Assembly (NCBI RefSeq): GCF_026788005.1
Contig: NZ_JABEPE010000013.1
Coordinates: forward strand, 62,001-126,000
DNA length: 64,000 nt
Origin: Alteromonas sp. a30
GTDB taxonomy: Bacteria; Pseudomonadota; Gammaproteobacteria; Enterobacterales; Alteromonadaceae
Direction: 5' to 3'
Each line of letters opens with the position of its first letter. Position 1 is the first letter of the stretch. This document shows positions 18,114-26,950 of the stretch, piece by piece. Under the pieces are notes generated by a model. It searched no databases and was not told the DNA's origin. It saw only the letters and a program-made list of their open reading frames with translations. The position numbers and the translations under genes were made by a program.

Positions 18114-19109
18114 ATGATCAACCCCAACATTCCATTAGTTGAATTACACCGCCACTTGGATGGCAATATCCACCCGGCGACTATTTGGGATCTAGCTCAG
18201 CAATATGGTATTGAGCTACCCGCAAATAGTGCCGCTGAATTAGCTCCACTAACACAAGTTCAGGATCAGACGAGCGATCTCCTCGCCTTTTTACAAAAGC
18301 TTGATTATGGCGTGTCAGTTTTAGCATCACTAGACGCTTGTCGACGTATTGCATTTGAAAATATGCGCGATGCGAAAGCCTCTAAATTAGATTATGTTGA
18401 GCTACGTTTTTCTCCTTATTACATGGCAATGAACCACAACTTAGACATGGCAGGTGTCGTTGATGCTGTTATCGACGGTGTGGTAGCTGGCGCACAACAA
18501 TATGGTGTTAAAGCTAAACTAATTGGTATTTTAAGCCGTACTTTTGGTGCAGAAACTTGCATGAAAGAGCTAGAAGCTTTATTGGTACACAAAGATTCGA
18601 TTACTGCCCTAGATTTAGCCGGGGACGAATTAAACTTTCCTGCGCCGTTATTTGAGGAGCACTTTAAGAAAGGACGAGAAGCTGGTTGGCACATCACTGT
18701 TCATGCAGGAGAAGCCGATGGTCCTGAAAGTGTGTGGAATGCAATTAAGCTTTTAGGGGCAAAGCGAATAGGGCATAGTTTTGCCACTATTGATGACCCT
18801 CGACTAATGGAATACATGGCCAAAAATGAAATTGCCATTGAGTCGTGTCCAACATCGAATTTTCATACCAATACCATTCAAGACCTTACCAAGCATCCTC
18901 TACCGGTTTTTCTCGATAATGATATTTTAGTGTCAATTAGTACCGATGATCCGGCTGTGTCGAATATTGACTTGCCACATGAATATAACGTTGCACATAA
19001 AACAATAGGTTTAACGGAAGCCCAACTAAGCCAAATTCAAGAAAATGGGATCAAATCTGCATTTTTGTCTGATAGTGAGCGGCAGGAGTTATGGGACAGT
19101 AAAAAATAA
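18114..19109 (+). CDS. add: Adenosine deaminase
   Basis: This 331-residue zinc enzyme converts adenosine or deoxyadenosine to inosine in purine salvage. Metal and catalytic residues are present: HRHLDGN near residue 12, the HAGEADGPESVW motif with catalytic Glu near 195, RIGHS near 218, and STDDPAVSN near 280. Length equals the E. coli enzyme (333). The ribosome site AAGGAG is well spaced. It converges with a TonB-dependent receptor gene, sharing a terminator. Confidence 0.95.
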   Translation: MINPNIPLVELHRHLDGNIHPATIWDLAQQYGIELPANSAAELAPLTQVQDQTSDLLAFLQKLDYGVSVLASLDACRRIAFENMRDAKASKLDYVELRFSPYYMAMNHNLDMAGVVDAVIDGVVAGAQQYGVKAKLIGILSRTFGAETCMKELEALLVHKDSITALDLAGDELNFPAPLFEEHFKKGREAGWHITVHAGEADGPESVWNAIKLLGAKRIGHSFATIDDPRLMEYMAKNEIAIESCPTSNFHTNTIQDLTKHPLPVFLDNDILVSISTDDPAVSNIDLPHEYNVAHKTIGLTEAQLSQIQENGIKSAFLSDSERQELWDSKK

Positions 19110-19131
19110 GTTTTCAGTCAATATTCACTAT

Positions 19132-19166
19132 AAAAAAACCGTGTAGGGAAACCACACGGTTTTTGT
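19132..19166. terminator. Bidirectional terminator between add and the TonB receptor
   Basis: A perfect 11-base stem AAAAACCGTGT / ACACGGTTTTT with a nine-base loop serves both convergent genes, with A and T tracts on either side. Confidence 0.8.
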
Positions 19167-19191
19167 TTATTTCTCATTATAATAATGATTT

Positions 19192-21441
19192 TTAGAAGAA
19201 GTTAGAGATAAACTCGACGCCCCAGAATTGACGTTCATTAACAAAGCCCGTTAGGTTGTTAAAGTCAATCGCACCGGTTAGCTTCTGCTGGTTAGTGATG
19301 TTACGGCCAAACAGGGCAACTTCATATTCAGCATTTTCGGTAAACCATTCATAACCTACCCGAAGCCCACCTTCCGTTAAGCCTTTACCTCTGAATTCGA
19401 CTGATTCATATAGGAAGAAGTTAACTTCACTTCGATATGCCCAGTCGGTGTAGACAAAGAAGTTACCTTCGCCGACTTCTTTGGTATAACGAAGTGACAC
19501 ATTGGCAATCCACTCTGGCGCTTGCGGTAACGGATTACCATCAATTAAAGCTCTACCATCTGAACTAATGGGATCTTTTATCGTACAAGGCGCGCCACAA
19601 ATATCAACCGCTAAACCATCTTGCTTAATTTCAGTGTGGTTATAACTCAAACCTGCCGTCGCGAACCAACTTTCACTTAACGCGGCCTCGCCATCAAGCT
19701 CAAAACCATAGCCCACTGATTCATCAGCGTTTAACAAGCTGGTTAAGTTTCCAGAACCGCCAACGGCTGTTAATTGTTGATCACTTACTTCGTAATAATA
19801 AACCGAACCATTAATACGCGCTCGATTACCCCAAGTACGCGTTTTGAAACCGGTTTCTATTGACACCATTGTTTCTGAATCGGCAGTAGATGGCGGGCCA
19901 CTAAACAATAAGTCTCGGCCTTGAATACTCGGGGCTCGATAGCCTCGTGCAATTCGACCATAAATATTGGTTTCATCGCTGTATTTATAGGAAGCGCTTA
20001 AGTCCCAACTTACCTGAGAGTCATCAACATCGGCTTCCGCTGAGAAGCTTGGCAAACCGATAGGAGAGGTAATAAGCTCGCCATCCCATTCTCTTTCGTC
20101 ATCTGAGTAGCGTAAACCTGCGGTAATGGTTAAACGATCGCTGTATTCCCAGTCAACAGAGCCGAAGACTGCCCATGCGCTCGTGTCCATAAATTGACGT
20201 GACAGACCATTCAATACACCGTCGGCTAACGTATCGAAACTTAAATTTTCAATCTCTACTTCTTCTTCGAAAATAAAGAAGCCAACTTGATAATCCCATT
20301 CGCCCAATTCATTAGTTGCTAAACGCACTTCTTGGGTATATTGCTCATGGTCAGGCATTGCAGAACCAGTTTCTGACGGAAAGGGAATAAGCCCTGGGCC
20401 AGATTCAGGCAAGAACGACGCACCGTAACCGCCATCTATGTCACCAACAGATAGCATTCTGGCACTTTCATAGCCCGTGATTGAGGTGAAGGTGTAATCA
20501 CCTAAATCGTAATTGATTTTCAGTGACCAACCATCAGTGTCTACGTCTTGACGGTTGCGAGAAGCGGCATCTTGATAGATGGTTTTAAAGTCAAAATCAT
20601 CGACTAATTCATTCGTTCCCGGTTTAATAATATTTGCGCGGAACAAACGAGCATCACTATCAGCATCTCGGAAGTGGTACTTAGCTAGAATATTTAGGTC
20701 AGCATTCGGTTCCCAAAGCAGTTGAAAGCGGCCTGATCTTTCATCAAATCCACCAAGAACGTCTTCTTGTTCAAAGCCCGGGGCTTTGTTGTTGATGTAG
20801 TCATCTCTGTCTTGCATCAAAAGCGAGGCACGGAAAGAAAGCGTATCAGTGATTCCGCCGCCGATTGCGGCATCAAAATCAGTTGTATTATATGAACCGT
20901 AAGAAAAGTTTAGGTGTGCGTCAAAATCTTGAGAAGGTTTTACCGAATCAATTTTAACGATACCAGCCGGCGTGTTGCGTCCAAAAAGCGTACCTTGTGG
21001 GCCGCGTAACACTTCGGTTTGTTGAACGTCGAACATTGGATAACCTTTAATTAAAGAGTTTTCCAGTACAACGTCGTCGTAAATGAGCGAGACAGGTTGA
21101 GATGCTAAAAGATCGAAGTCAGTATTTCCCAAACCCCTAATATAAAAACGTGGGAATGAACGACCAAAAGATGACTCGATGAGTAAGCTAGGAATTCTGA
21201 AAGAAAGCGAACGTATGTCCATACCTGAAGAGCCAAGAACATCAAGCTCTTTAGCCGTCAAAGCCGCTACAGAAATAGGCACTTCTTGTACATTCTGGGT
21301 TCTTTTTTGAGCCGTTACCATAATGGTTTCAAGCTCAAGAGAATCTTCCTTTTCCTTGTCTGCACTTTGTGCAAACGCAATAGGCATATTGCAGCATAGA
21401 GCTACACACAATGCTATTGGGGATTTATTTATCATTTTCAT
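19192..21441 (-). CDS. TonB-dependent outer-membrane receptor
   Basis: This 749-residue receptor has a signal peptide (cleavage after FAQS, about residue 25), a TonB-box-like stretch LETIMVTAQKR near 37, a plug domain with YIRGLGNTDFD near 105 and VLRGPQGTLFGRNTPAGI near 150, and a 22-strand barrel predicted from the many aromatic-rich alternating segments, ending in a terminal Phe. Such receptors import scarce nutrients using TonB energy. The ligand cannot be read from the sequence. Convergence with adenosine deaminase hints at, but does not prove, nucleoside uptake. The first ATG is used; a second in-frame ATG lies two codons on. Confidence 0.9.
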   Translation of the reverse strand: MKMINKSPIALCVALCCNMPIAFAQSADKEKEDSLELETIMVTAQKRTQNVQEVPISVAALTAKELDVLGSSGMDIRSLSFRIPSLLIESSFGRSFPRFYIRGLGNTDFDLLASQPVSLIYDDVVLENSLIKGYPMFDVQQTEVLRGPQGTLFGRNTPAGIVKIDSVKPSQDFDAHLNFSYGSYNTTDFDAAIGGGITDTLSFRASLLMQDRDDYINNKAPGFEQEDVLGGFDERSGRFQLLWEPNADLNILAKYHFRDADSDARLFRANIIKPGTNELVDDFDFKTIYQDAASRNRQDVDTDGWSLKINYDLGDYTFTSITGYESARMLSVGDIDGGYGASFLPESGPGLIPFPSETGSAMPDHEQYTQEVRLATNELGEWDYQVGFFIFEEEVEIENLSFDTLADGVLNGLSRQFMDTSAWAVFGSVDWEYSDRLTITAGLRYSDDEREWDGELITSPIGLPSFSAEADVDDSQVSWDLSASYKYSDETNIYGRIARGYRAPSIQGRDLLFSGPPSTADSETMVSIETGFKTRTWGNRARINGSVYYYEVSDQQLTAVGGSGNLTSLLNADESVGYGFELDGEAALSESWFATAGLSYNHTEIKQDGLAVDICGAPCTIKDPISSDGRALIDGNPLPQAPEWIANVSLRYTKEVGEGNFFVYTDWAYRSEVNFFLYESVEFRGKGLTEGGLRVGYEWFTENAEYEVALFGRNITNQQKLTGAIDFNNLTGFVNERQFWGVEFISNFF

Positions 21442-21737
21442 ACTGAATACCGTGTAGTGTGCTTAAAAATGTAAATTTTCTCTGGCCTACCGTTTATTTC
21501 TATTTCATTAATAGTAGGTGGTTGTTTTTCAACCTCGAAAAATTTAGCCCCACGATATTACCGTTAAATTATTAGGTAAGCTACTGTGACTTAGCTTTTT
21601 ATTTCCGACTAATTAGAATGTGAAAATCAAGTAAAAAGGGGAGTTTTGGCGTTACATATTCTGTTAACTAATTTATAAAATATTAGTTACAAAACAAAAA
21701 AGAGGCATAAAGCCTCTTTTTCAAACCAATAAGAGAA
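21442..21737. other. Intergenic region between gltA and the TonB receptor
   Basis: This 296-base gap holds the TonB receptor promoter and the gltA terminator (21697-21722). No gene is seen. Confidence 0.5.
21697..21722 (-). terminator. Terminator after gltA
   Basis: AAAGAGGC-ATAAA-GCCTCTTT forms a compact eight-base stem with T tracts in both orientations. It lies 16 bases past the gltA stop. Confidence 0.8.
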
Positions 21738-23018
21738 TTATTTTTTCAGCGGTGTAAATGGACGCTGTGTTTTACCGGTATACAATTGACGAGGACGACC
21801 AATCTTTTGTCCTGGCTGGCTTAACATTTCGTGCCAGTGAGATGCCCAACCTACAGTACGTGCTAAAGCAAAAATACACGTAAACATATTAGTTGGAATG
21901 CCAATCGCCTTAAGTACGATACCTGAATAGAAGTCGACATTAGGGAATAGTTTCTTCTCTTGGAAGTACGGGTCTTCCAATGCGATTCTTTCTAATTCCA
22001 TTGCCACATCAAGTAGTGGGTCTTGAAGGTTTAATTCTTTCAACACTTCGTGACAGCTTTCTCTCATTACTGTCGCACGCGGATCATAGTTCTTATAAAC
22101 ACGGTGTCCGAAGCCCATCAAACGGAATGGATCATTTTTATCCTTCGCTTTTTCGATAAACTCAGGAATGCGATCCACGGAGCCAATTTGTTCAAGCATA
22201 TTTAAACAAGCTTCGTTTGCACCACCATGCGCGGGTCCCCATAACGATGCGACGCCCGCTGCAATACAAGCATAAGGGTTCGCGCCAGAAGAACCAGCAA
22301 GACGTACAGTTGAAGTCGACGCATTCTGTTCGTGATCTGCATGTAACGTGAAGATTCGATCAACAGCTCGTGCTACGGCTGGAGTGATTTTGTAATCTTC
22401 GGCAGGAACAGAAAACATCATGTTTAAGAAGTTTTCTGCGTAGGTTAAATCATTACGAGGATGAACGAAGGGTTGACCAACATTAAATTTGTAGCACATA
22501 GCTACTAATGTAGGCATTTTTGCTACTAGGCGAACTGCGCTGCGTAAACGTTGGTCAGCATCATTGATGTTTAAATCATCATGATAAAAAGAGGACATTG
22601 CGCCTACCGTGCCACAAAGCATGGCCATCGGGTGTGCGTCTCTACGGAATCCTCTGAAGAAGTCATTTACACTGTCGTGTACCATCGTGTGGCGGGTAAT
22701 AAGAGATCTAAATTCTTCATATTCCTCTTTATTTGGCGCTTCTCCGTGAAGCAACATGTAGACAACCTCTAGGTAGTCTGCATTACGTGCCAAATCTTCG
22801 ATGGAATAACCTCTATGTAACAATACCCCTTTTTCGCCGTCAATAAAGGTAATTTCTGACTCACAAGAGCCTGTAGCCATGAAGCCTGGGTCAAAAGTGA
22901 ATTTTCCAAATTTACCCAGAGCTCTAACGTCAATGACATCATGTCCGGCCGTGCCGCTTAAAATGGGAAGTTCTACTTCGTTATCACCTACTTTAAGAAT
23001 GGCTTTGTTGTCTGCCAT
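21738..23018 (-). CDS. gltA: Citrate synthase, type II
   Basis: This 426-residue enzyme condenses oxaloacetate and acetyl-CoA, the entry step of the TCA cycle. It matches the E. coli NADH-sensitive hexameric enzyme in length and motifs: [10 protein letters not shown] near residue 45, [12 protein letters not shown] near 66, [15 protein letters not shown] near 230, [12 protein letters not shown] near 262, and [14 protein letters not shown] near 305 with the catalytic His. An AAGGAGAG ribosome site precedes the ATG. It is divergent from sdhC across a 552-base regulatory region. Confidence 0.97.
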   Translation of the reverse strand: MADNKAILKVGDNEVELPILSGTAGHDVIDVRALGKFGKFTFDPGFMATGSCESEITFIDGEKGVLLHRGYSIEDLARNADYLEVVYMLLHGEAPNKEEYEEFRSLITRHTMVHDSVNDFFRGFRRDAHPMAMLCGTVGAMSSFYHDDLNINDADQRLRSAVRLVAKMPTLVAMCYKFNVGQPFVHPRNDLTYAENFLNMMFSVPAEDYKITPAVARAVDRIFTLHADHEQNASTSTVRLAGSSGANPYACIAAGVASLWGPAHGGANEACLNMLEQIGSVDRIPEFIEKAKDKNDPFRLMGFGHRVYKNYDPRATVMRESCHEVLKELNLQDPLLDVAMELERIALEDPYFQEKKLFPNVDFYSGIVLKAIGIPTNMFTCIFALARTVGWASHWHEMLSQPGQKIGRPRQLYTGKTQRPFTPLKK

Positions 23019-23570
23019 ATAAAACTCTCCTTAAGAAGTTTTCAGGTGTATGGGGCAGTATGTTACCCTGCGAATTATAGCGCCGCTATTTGTACTGTGA
23101 TTGCCAGCATAAGTCAATTTTATTGCATATAATTGCACAATCTGAACGTACCAATCGTAGACTTGGATCAATATCTGAACAAAGTTGATTTACTTAATGA
23201 TCTATATACATATTGAAAATGAGACTTCCAATAAAAAAAATGTTAGCTATTAACTAAGAATTAACAAATATGTAAATCAAAAGTTAAATGCATGTAAATT
23301 TAGTCCCCATTTGACCTTTTCTCTAACTCTTTTCGTAAAAAATCTAGTAAGAAAGGTGTCACAGAAATTGTTTTTGTGGTTTGTCACTTATATACTTTTG
23401 CGTCGTTGCAGCTTAATAGCTTTTGTTAATGATTTAGAATCATCTTTAATAACTTCATTATTATTGCAACAAATTGCAGGTGGTTAGAGGCTGTCTGAAA
23501 CTGTTTACAGAACGGTTTAGTCTCTTGTGAGATGTGAAATTTGATAGCCCGTAGGGGTAAACAGGCGAAA
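23019..23570. other. gltA-sdhC divergent regulatory region
   Basis: This 552-base AT-rich gap separates citrate synthase from sdhCDAB-sucABCD. It holds an ArcA-like direct repeat (23250-23265), further scattered GTTAA elements, and a perfect inverted repeat ATGATT-TAG-AATCAT near 23429-23443. No gene was found. Confidence 0.55.
23250..23265 (-). promoter_or_regulatory. ArcA-like direct-repeat box
   Basis: On the minus strand the sequence reads GTTAA-N6-GTTAA, two exact repeats with the 11-base spacing known for ArcA sites. ArcA represses sdh and gltA under low oxygen in E. coli. The sequence match is direct; the regulator itself is not in the window. Confidence 0.45.
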
Positions 23571-23948
23571 ATGGTGAAAAAACAAAGACCGGTTAATTTA
23601 CAACTCAATACGATTAGTTTTCCTCCTTCTGCTATTTCTTCAATTCTTCACCGCGTGACAGGCGTGGCTATGTTCTTTGCTTTATTGTTCGTAATTTGGG
23701 CATGGGCAGAGTCAGTTGCCTCACCAGAAGGTTTCGCGATGGTGAAAGAAGTGATGTCTGGCATCATTGGTAAGATAATCGCAATAGGCACTGTCTCTGC
23801 GCTTACCTACCATGTTTTGGCTGGTATTCGTCACATTGTGATGGATTTTGGTCACTGGGAAGAAATTGAGTCTGGTAATACTAGCGCCAAGGTAGCAATT
23901 GTACTTTGGATTATCTTAACTATCGTAGTTGGAGTTGCGTTATGGTAA
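23571..23948 (+). CDS. sdhC: Succinate dehydrogenase cytochrome b556 subunit SdhC
   Basis: This 125-residue membrane anchor of complex II has three helices and binds haem b and quinone. It starts MVKKQRPVNLQLNT, close to E. coli SdhC, and carries the Ser/Arg quinone-site segment SILHRVTG near residue 27 and the haem ligand His in YHVLAGIRH near 82. An in-frame TTG at 23541 would add ten residues, but ATG 23571 fits the family. The stop overlaps the sdhD start. Confidence 0.94.
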   Translation: MVKKQRPVNLQLNTISFPPSAISSILHRVTGVAMFFALLFVIWAWAESVASPEGFAMVKEVMSGIIGKIIAIGTVSALTYHVLAGIRHIVMDFGHWEEIESGNTSAKVAIVLWIILTIVVGVALW

Positions 23949-24289
23949 TAAATCAAGCGTCTCTTAAACGTAACGGAGTGCAGGACTTTGTTTCTTTAAG
24001 GGCAACTGCAGCAATTATTTTTGCGTTTACCGTGTTTATGTCATGGTTTTTCATCTCTACTCCTGAACTGACCTATGAAAATTGGTCTGGTTTATTTTCC
24101 CATCTTGGCATGAAAGTTTTCACGCTAGCTACGTTAGTGGCAATTATGATCCACGTTCGCATCGGTCTATGGCAGGTTTTAACAGACTACGTTAAAGCAC
24201 CTGCTTTACGTGCTGGATTGCAGTACATCCTAAATATTATTGCGTTCGTATATGTAGCCGTTGGTCTGTTTGTTTTGTGGAGTCTATAA
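23942..24289 (+). CDS. sdhD: Succinate dehydrogenase membrane anchor subunit SdhD
   Basis: This 115-residue protein is the second membrane anchor of complex II, exactly the E. coli length. It starts MVINQASLKRNGVQDFVSLRAT and contains the helix with IHVRIGLWQVLTDYVK near residue 72, which carries the haem His and the quinone-site residues. A longer frame from 23906 lies inside sdhC and is not used. The stop is immediately followed by the sdhA GTG. Confidence 0.94.
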   Translation: MVINQASLKRNGVQDFVSLRATAAIIFAFTVFMSWFFISTPELTYENWSGLFSHLGMKVFTLATLVAIMIHVRIGLWQVLTDYVKAPALRAGLQYILNIIAFVYVAVGLFVLWSL

Positions 24290-26062
24290 GTGAAAGTTCC
24301 AGTTCATGAATTTGATGCCGTTGTAATCGGCGCAGGTGGCGCGGGTATGCGTGCAGCCTTGCAAATCTCTCAGTCAGGCAAATCTTGTGCACTTTTGTCT
24401 AAAGTTTTTCCAACCCGTTCTCATACAGTGTCAGCGCAAGGTGGTATTACCGTCGCCCTTGGTAACGCTCACGAAGATAATTGGGAATGGCACATGTACG
24501 ATACCGTAAAAGGTTCCGATTATATTGGAGACCAAGACGCTATCGAATATATGTGTAAAACCGGCCCAGAAGCTATTATCGAAATGGAGAACATGGGCTT
24601 ACCATTCTCTCGTTTTGAAAACGGCAAAATTTATCAAAGACCTTTCGGTGGTCAGTCACAGAATTTCGGTGGTGAGCAGGGTGCCCGTACAGCCGCTGCT
24701 GCTGACCGCACGGGCCACGCATTGTTACACTTGCTTTATCAGCAAAATGTAAAAAATAAAACAAAAGTATTCAGTGAATGGTATGCGTTAGATTTGGTTA
24801 AAAACCAAGACGGTGATGTTGTGGGTTGTACTGCAATCGACATCGAAACCGGTGAAGTGGTTTACTTCAAATCTCGCGCCGTTGTTTTAGCAACGGGTGG
24901 GGCAGGCAGAATTTACTCCTCCACAACCAATGCTCACATTAACACAGGTGATGGTGTTGGTATGGCACTACGCGCAGGCGTCAGTGTTCAAGACATGGAA
25001 ATGTGGCAGTTCCACCCGACGGGTATCGCTGGTGCAGGTGTACTGGTAACAGAAGGTTGCCGTGGTGAAGGTGGATACCTGCTTAATAAAGATGGCGAAC
25101 GTTTCATGGAACGTTACGCACCTAATGCCAAAGACTTAGCTGGCCGAGACGTTGTCGCTCGTTCAATGATGACGGAAATTCGTGAAGGCCGAGCTTGTGA
25201 GGGTCCTTGGGGTCCACATATTAAATTGAAGCTTGATCACTTAGGAAAAGAGGTTCTTGAATCTCGTCTACCGGGTATTCTTGAGTTATCACGTACATTT
25301 GCGCACGTAGATCCGGTGAAAGAGCCAATTCCTGTTATCCCAACTTGCCACTATATGATGGGTGGAATTCCAACAAACGTAGATGGCCAAGCCTTAACCG
25401 TTGACGAAAATGGTAACGATAAGGTTGTTAAAGGCCTATTTGCTTGTGGCGAGATTGCATGTGTATCTGTACATGGTGCAAACCGTTTAGGTGGCAACTC
25501 CTTGCTTGACCTTGTTGTATTTGGTCGTGCAACTGGTTTACATCTTGGTGAAGCATTAAGTGCTCCTGATGAAGCACGTGATGCATCCGAATCTGATCTT
25601 GAAGCAGCATTGTCTCGTTTTAATCGTTGGGAGAGTTCTGAAGCAGGCAAGGGTGAAGACCCAGTGCAAATCAAGAAAGATATGCAGCAATGTATGCAGT
25701 TGAACTTCTCTGTATTCCGTGAAGGTGAGGCAATGGCTCAAGGCTTGAAAGAGCTTAAAGAGATTCGTGAAAGATTGCAGAACGCTCACTTGAATGACAA
25801 GAGTTCGGACTTCAATACACAACGAATCGAGTGCTTAGAGTTAGACAATCTAATGGAAACCGCTTATGCAACAGCAGTCGCGGCGAACTTTAGAACAGAG
25901 AGTCGTGGCGCACACAGTCGTTTCGATTATCCAGATCGTGATGATGCAAACTGGTTGTGTCACTCTATTTACAGACCGCAAGATGAAAGCATGATCAAGC
26001 GTGATGTCAATATGCAGCCTAAGACTCGTGAAGCGTTCCCACCTAAAGTACGTACATATTAA
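24290..26062 (+). CDS. sdhA: Succinate dehydrogenase flavoprotein subunit SdhA
   Basis: This 590-residue subunit oxidises succinate to fumarate using covalently bound FAD. It shows [14 protein letters not shown] near residue 11, the FAD-linked His45 in [21 protein letters not shown] near 242, the active-site Arg region GRDVVARSM near 283, and [10 protein letters not shown] near 353. It starts with GTG directly after the sdhD stop, giving the E. coli start MKxPVxEFDA; no nearby ATG fits. Strong identity to E. coli SdhA over its length. Confidence 0.97.
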   Translation: MKVPVHEFDAVVIGAGGAGMRAALQISQSGKSCALLSKVFPTRSHTVSAQGGITVALGNAHEDNWEWHMYDTVKGSDYIGDQDAIEYMCKTGPEAIIEMENMGLPFSRFENGKIYQRPFGGQSQNFGGEQGARTAAAADRTGHALLHLLYQQNVKNKTKVFSEWYALDLVKNQDGDVVGCTAIDIETGEVVYFKSRAVVLATGGAGRIYSSTTNAHINTGDGVGMALRAGVSVQDMEMWQFHPTGIAGAGVLVTEGCRGEGGYLLNKDGERFMERYAPNAKDLAGRDVVARSMMTEIREGRACEGPWGPHIKLKLDHLGKEVLESRLPGILELSRTFAHVDPVKEPIPVIPTCHYMMGGIPTNVDGQALTVDENGNDKVVKGLFACGEIACVSVHGANRLGGNSLLDLVVFGRATGLHLGEALSAPDEARDASESDLEAALSRFNRWESSEAGKGEDPVQIKKDMQQCMQLNFSVFREGEAMAQGLKELKEIRERLQNAHLNDKSSDFNTQRIECLELDNLMETAYATAVAANFRTESRGAHSRFDYPDRDDANWLCHSIYRPQDESMIKRDVNMQPKTREAFPPKVRTY

Positions 26063-26075
26063 GAGGTATTGATTC

Positions 26076-26780
26076 ATGATGCGTGAATTTTCGATTTATC
26101 GTTACAACCCTGATGTTGACGGTGCGCCTCGTATGCAAACATACAAGCTTGAGGTGGAAGGGGATATGATGGTGCTTGACGCACTATTATTGTTGAAAGA
26201 ACAAGATCCAACATTATCGTTTCGTCGCTCATGCCGTGAAGGTGTATGTGGCTCAGATGGTATTAATATGAATGGTAAGAATGGTTTGGCATGTATTACG
26301 TCATTGTCAGACCTAGGTAAAGGCACCATTGTGATTCGTCCTTTACCGGGCTTACCCGTTGTTCGTGACTTAGTGGTAGATATGACACAATTCTTCACTC
26401 AGTACGAAAAAGTTAAGCCTTACTTAATTAACGATAGCAAGCAGCCGCCTTCGCGTGAAAATCTTCAATCGCCTGAAGAGCGCGAAAAGTTAGATGGCCT
26501 GTATGAGTGTATCTTATGTGCATGTTGCTCAACTTCATGCCCGTCTTTCTGGTGGAATCCTGATAAATTTATTGGTCCTGCTGGATTGTTACACGCCTAC
26601 CGTTTCTTAGCGGACAGTCGTGATACGGCAACTGATCAACGATTAAGTGAATTAGATGATGCATTTAGCGTGTTCAGATGTCATGGCATCATGAATTGCG
26701 TCAATGTGTGTCCAAAAGGTTTGAATCCGACTAAAGCAATCGGTCATATCAAATCGATGTTGCTTCAGCGAGCAATGTAA
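26076..26780 (+). CDS. sdhB: Succinate dehydrogenase iron-sulfur subunit SdhB
   Basis: This 234-residue electron-transfer subunit carries three clusters: [2Fe-2S] ligands in SCREGVCGSDG plus GLAC (residues 56-76), a [4Fe-4S] site in CILCACCSTSCP near 147-157, and the remaining sites in CHGIMNCVNVCPKG near 204-216. It is 13 bases downstream of sdhA. As an Fe-S protein it depends on cluster assembly such as the Suf system encoded earlier in the window. Confidence 0.97.
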   Translation: MMREFSIYRYNPDVDGAPRMQTYKLEVEGDMMVLDALLLLKEQDPTLSFRRSCREGVCGSDGINMNGKNGLACITSLSDLGKGTIVIRPLPGLPVVRDLVVDMTQFFTQYEKVKPYLINDSKQPPSRENLQSPEEREKLDGLYECILCACCSTSCPSFWWNPDKFIGPAGLLHAYRFLADSRDTATDQRLSELDDAFSVFRCHGIMNCVNVCPKGLNPTKAIGHIKSMLLQRAM

Positions 26781-26789
26781 AAATGCAGA

Positions 26790-26822
26790 GTAAGCAAAGG
26801 CATTTAGTCTTTGCTTACTTGT
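26790..26822 (+). terminator. Hairpin between sdhB and sucA
   Basis: A perfect ten-base stem GTAAGCAAAG / CTTTGCTTAC with a nine-base loop follows ten bases after the sdhB stop. It has only a short T stretch, so it may be an attenuator or mRNA-processing hairpin rather than a full terminator. Confidence 0.55.
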
Positions 26823-26950
26823 ATGACGGAGAGTAGAGTGTAGTGCTTTAATTAACCCAAAGGATGCAGTTCATTCATAAATGATTGTTAATTAAAGAGC
26901 TTTATACTACTGCAACCATTTAAAATCTATTTGTTTCAAAAGGGCAAACG

